From Lineus longissimus (Eukaryota; Nemertea; Pilidiophora; Heteronemertea; Lineidae), in NCBI RefSeq assembly GCF_910592395.1, contig NC_088311.1:13020501-13084500 (forward strand): DNA of 64,000 bases, in the 5' to 3' direction. Shown here piece by piece: positions 59,157 through 64,000 of the stretch. How positions within the stretch are numbered: the first letter of the stretch is position 1; each line of letters starts with the position of its first letter. Below the pieces are notes generated by a model. The model did not search any database, was not told the DNA's origin, and worked only from the letters and a program-made list of their open reading frames with translations. The position numbers and the translations under genes are program-made.

Positions 59157-60023
59157 TTACCCCTGGTGACGGACGTACTCGATGACATTACGAGCTGCCT
59201 CCTTCATTCCTTCCTGGGAATAGTGGAACCCATCCTTGTCAAAGGCTGGCCTCGCCAACAACTGTGGATGAGGGATTCGTTGAAATCCCACCCTCGTCAT
59301 GGCGTCGCAGAATCGAGCTACGTTCCTTTGCTGGCCAGCGTTGCGCGCCATCTGTGGGGACATGGGTGGCTCTAGATGGTACAGCCGCGCCATGGGGTAG
59401 GCATTCCTGAGCCAGGAATGCACAGCGATCAAATCTTCCTCAGGCTCCCCAAAGCACCTACTGTGGTTCAATCCATGCGTTAATACCACATCGCTTACTC
59501 GAGCTCGAGGTTGAACCACCTCCAAGACCCAACGCAGATCTTCAGCGCGCTGCCCTGAATAGGCAAGAGGGAACAGGCTAGTTGTTGGTTTCAGTTTTGA
59601 AAACATAGAATCCGCGAGCAGGAGAATCGGGCGACGGTGGACCTGCTCGAATCCCCTCAGCTTGTTGGTTATCTTTACAGCATGCTGGTGGAAGTCCTCC
59701 CGCTCGGGTGGCCCGACCTTCAAAATCCGCAGGAACCGCTGTATGTCCTCCAGCGTCTGGTCCAACTCCTCTCGGCAGATCCTCCAATTCGGCTTCATAG
59801 CAAGCTCAAAACTCCTGGCAGAGTGTATCAGGGCTGACGTCAACGCTGTACCATGGCTGAACATGAACGTGTTACAACACGTCACTAACTCAGTCCCAAG
59901 ACTTGCCGGGAATCTGGTCCGGACCCCGTCTTTAAGGCGCCTGACCATGGCGCTATACACCACCTTCGACAGCCACTTCTTGGCAGCCTTTAACTCTGTG
60001 GGCATTTGGTCCAGCTGCAGCAT
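59157..60023 (-). CDS. Third ORF of the Ty3-type element, SGNH-hydrolase-like
   Basis: An intact 288-residue frame 3' of pol, where envelope or accessory ORFs sit. The N-terminal half (to about residue 125) is helical and unrecognised. The C-terminal half shows the pattern of an SGNH/GDSL-type hydrolase: 'PILLLADSMFSKL' (Ser nucleophile in a GDS-like motif), 'VVLTHGLNHSRCF' (candidate block-III Asn) and 'FDKDGFHYSQEGMKEAARNV' (Asp-x-x-His dyad near the C-terminus). An acceptor-like TTGTAG about 30 bp upstream of the Met suggests expression from a spliced RNA. Activity is inferred only from motifs. It could equally be a structural remnant of the fold. Confidence 0.6.
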   Translation of the reverse strand: MLQLDQMPTELKAAKKWLSKVVYSAMVRRLKDGVRTRFPASLGTELVTCCNTFMFSHGTALTSALIHSARSFELAMKPNWRICREELDQTLEDIQRFLRILKVGPPEREDFHQHAVKITNKLRGFEQVHRRPILLLADSMFSKLKPTTSLFPLAYSGQRAEDLRWVLEVVQPRARVSDVVLTHGLNHSRCFGEPEEDLIAVHSWLRNAYPMARLYHLEPPMSPQMARNAGQQRNVARFCDAMTRVGFQRIPHPQLLARPAFDKDGFHYSQEGMKEAARNVIEYVRHQG

Positions 60024-60113
60024 ATTCGATTGAATAACGTCACCTACAACGAGAAAGAGTTCGCGTAATTAAAAAAATAAGGGATAGATGTACCTAACCA
60101 ATTAATAGTATTC

Positions 60114-63100
60114 CTATGCTCTTGTTTCTCTTAAGGCCCGCCCTTTCTTGAGCCACTGCTCCTTCTTCCGAGCGATTCGGTCCCTCTCTGCTAGATGGTT
60201 AATGCAGGAGCAGAACCCAATGGAAAGCCGGAACCTGGCTGGGCGCTTTATATTTCCTCGAGGGCGGAACCTTTTGCGTGGAGGTGCTTCCTCCGAAATG
60301 TTTCTCTCCGACTGGCTGGTGCTCGAGCTGTCACTCAAACTTTCGTGGTTCACCAGAGCGGTTACCTCTTCTGATGATACCAGAGCGGTTTCATCAGGAA
60401 CTTCAAGATTCTGAGTGACAGTCGCTGGATCCTTTGGCAACTCAACAATCTCCTCGGGTGTTCCTTCCAAGTCCTGGGCAGCTGGAGTTTGGTCCCCAGA
60501 ATCCCCACCTCCTATGGCTGGCCTGGCATCAGGTTGCAGGTCCACATCGTTAACGACCAGGTTATTGTCATTCTGAGGATCTTCAGTACGTGGGTAATAT
60601 ACCTTAAGATTGTTAAGGTGGACAACCTTTTGGGGTCGGTTACGGCCCTGGGTACGACGGATCCTGTAGTTCACCTCAGACAACCGGTCAATTATCTCAA
60701 ATGGGCCATCCCACCGCCTGTGAAACTTTGATACCTCCTCCGGCTTTACATGGTGGTTACGTAGAAGGACCAGGTCACCTGGCTTAAAGGTAGTGGACCT
60801 GACCTTTTGATCATACTGCACCCGCTGCCGTCGCTGAGCCAAGCTCAGGTTTTCCCTTGCCCTCCTGAATGCGCGGTCTAATCGCCGTCTCAGATTGGCC
60901 ACATGGTTGGTAGACTCAGTTGGTGTTTCCTCAGGTGCACCGATCACCAAGTCCATTGGGATTGTCATCTCCCCCCCAAAGGTCATACAATGCGGAGTTT
61001 CCTGTGTGGATGCCTGAATGCTGCTGCGGAAGGCCATCAGAGTTGCGGGAAGATGGTCGTCCCAATCCAACCCCTCCTGGTCAACAACCGTCATTAACAT
61101 GTCCTCGAGGGTCCCATTAAAATTCTCTACCTGCCCATTACATTGGGGGTGATATGCAGTAGTTCGGCTCTTGTGAACTTGGAGCAATTTGCAGACCTCC
61201 TTGAAGACCTTGGACTCGAAATTGGTCCCCTGATCAGTGTGTAAATTCTCTGGGGCTCCGAAACGGCAGATACAGTCGTTTACCAGCACCTTGGCACAGG
61301 TCACTGCTTTTTGGTTACGAAGGGCCCAAGCTTCCGGCCACTTGGTAAACGCGTCCTGGGTCACCAAGATGTAACGGTGTCCTTTCCGAGAGGGTGGATT
61401 TATGGGGCCAATGATGTCGATGTGCAAACGTTGGTTTCGGTGTCCGGCAGGGATGCTCTTCAACGGGGCTCGATTCCTCTTGCCCCCTTTGCATTTCTGG
61501 CATACATCACAGGACCTGATGAAGTCGATTGTATGACGCTTCAAACCGGGGCGCCAGCAGCGCTGTTTGATCTTGCCCAAGGACTTGGCTACTCCTAAGT
61601 GAGCACCCGCGAAACCTTCATGAACCTCAGCCAGGATCGGCTGAATAAGGGACATAGGCAAGACCAACCGCAACAGGGTGTCATGGTCCCCATGCGCCGT
61701 ACAATAAAGAATTCCATCTTTCATCCTAAGATTTTGGTGCTGCGCCCACACTGCCCTCTCTGTCCGACCACAAGCTTTCAACACCTTTTCAGATGGCTCC
61801 TCCCTGGTCTCAGCCACATGGCTGTGCACCCTCTGGATATCTGGGTCATCCTTTTGTGCCTGTCGAATCTCTTCTTTGGTCAACTTGAACTCTGGTAACT
61901 TGGGGTCAGCATTGGTGGAGGACCGTATGACATTGATAGTAGGGACATGTGGTTTGCCGTCAGTTGGCCCACAGGTCGGACAGTCTCCATGTTGCCTCAT
62001 TCGTTTCGGTCGCCTTGACAGAGCGTCTGCGTTACCATGCCTAGTACCAGAGCGGTGTTCTATGACATAGTCGAATTCAGCCAACCTTTTGAGCCAATGG
62101 GCCACCTGACCAGATGGTTCCTTAAAATTCAAAAGCCACTTGACGGCCATGTTATCGGTTCTCACCAGGAATTGCTTGCCTAGCAAGAAATACTGAAAAT
62201 GTTCACAAAAAGTTACTAAGGCCAGCATTTCCCTCCGGGTGGTGCAATAGTTGTTCTCGCCGCCTTGGAATGACTTGCTCCCGTAACCAATCACCTTCTC
62301 CGAGCCATCTGGTTGCTTCTGGGAAAGGACCGCACCCATTGCGAAGTCACTGGCATCTGTGTCCAGTACGAACTCCCCGGCTTCCGCGGTGAAATCTGGA
62401 TATACCAGGACTGGTGCCGACACCAATTTTTCCTTTAACAGCTGAAATGACTTCTCACAATCTTCCGCCCAGACGAATGCCTCTTCTTTCCGGGTCAGCC
62501 GGTGCAATGGTGTCGCAATCCTTGCAAAGTCTGGAACAAACCGCTGGTAATATGTAGCCAGTCCCATAAAAGAACGCACATCAGACACATTCAAAGGGGT
62601 TGGCCATTCGGCTACTTTGCTGATCTTCTCTGCGTCTGTGGAAATGCCTTCCTGACTAACTACATGTCCGAGGAACTTCACTACATTCCGGAAGAGCTTA
62701 CACTTACTAGCTTGAGCTTGAGGTTGGCAGCGCGAAGACAAGTGAAAACCTTATCCAGCTGGTCAATGTGCTCTTCGAATGTTGCTGAATGTAGAATGAT
62801 ATCATCCAGGTACACTAAACAGAAATCAAGATCGCCGAGGACCGCGTTCATAAGCCGCGTGAAGGTCGCTGGGGCCCCCGTCAACCCAAATGGCATCGCC
62901 TTCCATTCAAATTACTGAACTCCTGAGACGAATGATGTCTTGGCTTGGTCCTCGGGTGAAACGCCCACCTGCCAGTACCCACTGGCACAATCAAGACAGG
63001 AGAAATACACTGATCCTGACAATTGATTAAGGGTGTCGTCGATCCGCAGCAGGGGCTGTGCAGACTTCACTGTGCAGGAGTTGAGGCGTCGATAGTCTAC

Positions 63101-63928
63101 GCAGAGACGATATGTCCCATCATGCTTCTTGGCAAGAACAATAGGAGAACCCCAAGGGCTCTGTGACTTCTTGATCAGATCCCGCTCCAGAAGCTCCTGT
63201 ATGGTCTTGTCCACGAAATGTTGCTGATGTGGTGGCACTCGACGGGGTCTCTGCTTCACTGGCTCTGCATTGCCAGTGTCGATTCGGTGTTGTTCAATTG
63301 TTGTTTGGCCTAGGTCAAAATCACCCATAGAGAAGACATATTGATGTTTTGCTATCAGGTTGACTACTTTTTCCCTTTGAGTCTCATCAAAATCCAACTG
63401 CTCAATTTCCAACTTTTTCAAAAGCTCCTCCAACCTGGCTTCATCTGGTACCTGATCACACTCCTGGACCGGGACTTGGTCTGCCAGTTGAGCTGACTGA
63501 ATGGAAGCGACGCTCGGGTAAGGTTCCCTCGGTGGACTGGTGGTCAACTCCTTAGGTGGAACCCTCTCCACCCCTGGTGGTTTGTGGTCCTGCCGAGTCC
63601 GACGGGTTTGCCTGGGAGGCTGGTATTCTTTTCCCTCGCGCTTGCGACATTGTTCAAAGTCCTCTGTCAAGGTCAACTGTTCCACTGGATGGAACCACCC
63701 TAAAGTCTGATTCGTTCTTATGTAGAGTGGTTTTGTGGAGAAGTTTGCCACCCTCACAGGTACCCGTCCATGCTCAGTGGAGACAACGGTCCTCCCGGAA
63801 ATGAACTTCTGCTTCCTCTTCCCAGGCTCAATGATTCCAGGTGTCGAGTCGACTTCAGCAGTTGATTTTGCCATCCGTCCAGGTAGAATCATCTCAGTGT
63901 TCGCTGGGATCTTCACACCCCTCCCCAA
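60114..63928 (-). pseudogene. Ty3-type pol: RT, RNase H, integrase; broken
   Basis: Order on the minus strand: N-terminal RT with 'LCVDYRRLNS' and 'YFSCLDCASGYWQ' (62912-63928); palm with 'PFGLTGAPATF' and 'LVYLDDIILHS' (62681-62911); RNase H 'VLDTDASDFAMGAVL'; integrase zinc finger 'HLGVAKSLGKIKQRCW...CDVCQKC', catalytic Asp in 'LHIDIIGP', Asp in 'HTDQGTNFES' and Glu in 'GQVENFNG'; then a GPY/F-type 'WDGPFEIIDRLSEVNYRI' module. That architecture is Ty3 (Metaviridae) type. Two lesions: an in-frame TAA at 62912-62914 just before the FEWKAMPFG block, and a one-base loss near 62709 that moves the rest into another frame. Gag and protease would lie to the right of the window. Confidence 0.9.
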
Positions 63929-64000
63929 AAGGACCCGGCATACCCTAGCTTCAGCTTGCTGGTGTCATAAAGGCACTTGATGGTCCCCTACTGTAAGAGT
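63929..64000 (-). other. Upstream pol/gag junction, truncated by the window
   Basis: The sequence continues the Ty3-type element beyond the window edge. Too short to assign. Confidence 0.5.

Overview
This looks like a repeat-rich nuclear window from a marine invertebrate. Genes are intron-bearing with GT-AG junctions. Gene families are those typical of invertebrates (HECT ligases with SAM and UIM modules, integrase-core DDE proteins, zinc-finger plus tyrosine-recombinase-like proteins). A Ngaro/DIRS-type YR retrotransposon, non-LTR elements, a Penelope-like fragment, a Ty3 LTR element and many foldback/MITE elements are also present. A lophotrochozoan such as a bivalve mollusc is my best guess; nothing in the window proves the species. 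There are no bacterial operons. One 100-N assembly gap lies at 15889-15988.

Layout. (1) 1-2928: the 3' half of a HECT ubiquitin-ligase gene with two lesions, so a likely pseudogene. (2) 3363-3591: terminal exon of a minus-strand gene. (3) 4581-5280 and 14602-15870: two inverted copies of one repeat element filled with a two-monomer satellite. (4) 6214-11305: an intact eight-exon SAM-UIM-HECT gene with MITEs in two introns. (5) 12609-13706 (-): integrase-core DDE protein. (6) 16-23 kb: repeats and a small Cys/His gene (17904-18664). (7) 23255-43390 (+): a gene with a long Thr/Pro/Ser/Glu repeat domain, zinc fingers and a C-terminal tyrosine-recombinase-like domain. Its long exon is split by a 7.6-kb Ngaro-type YR retrotransposon (25148-32772), one intron holds a non-LTR element, and a later exon is split by a 1961-bp terminal-inverted-repeat element with a 9-bp target duplication. 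(8) 44704-49789 (+): a large protein with PIN/FEN-like acidic motifs and a Cys-rich CXC-like tail, carrying an in-frame stop and split by a 5'-truncated LINE. It sits between two copies of a segmental duplication (43.2-44.0 and 51.2-52.1 kb) that contain the last exon of gene 7. (9) 50.5-57.8 kb: piggyBac end, MITEs, tandem repeats and a Penelope-like fragment. (10) 58481-64000 (-): the 3' part of a Ty3-type LTR retrotransposon: 227-bp LTR, an extra ORF with SGNH-hydrolase-like motifs in the env position, and a pol broken by a stop and a one-base deletion.

The main theme is gene families being invaded and split by mobile elements. The insertions are clean enough that the pre-insertion reading frames can be followed across each junction. 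The eight exons of the intact HECT gene show no frameshift, so the lesions elsewhere are probably real rather than base-calling noise, although several lie in short homopolymers.
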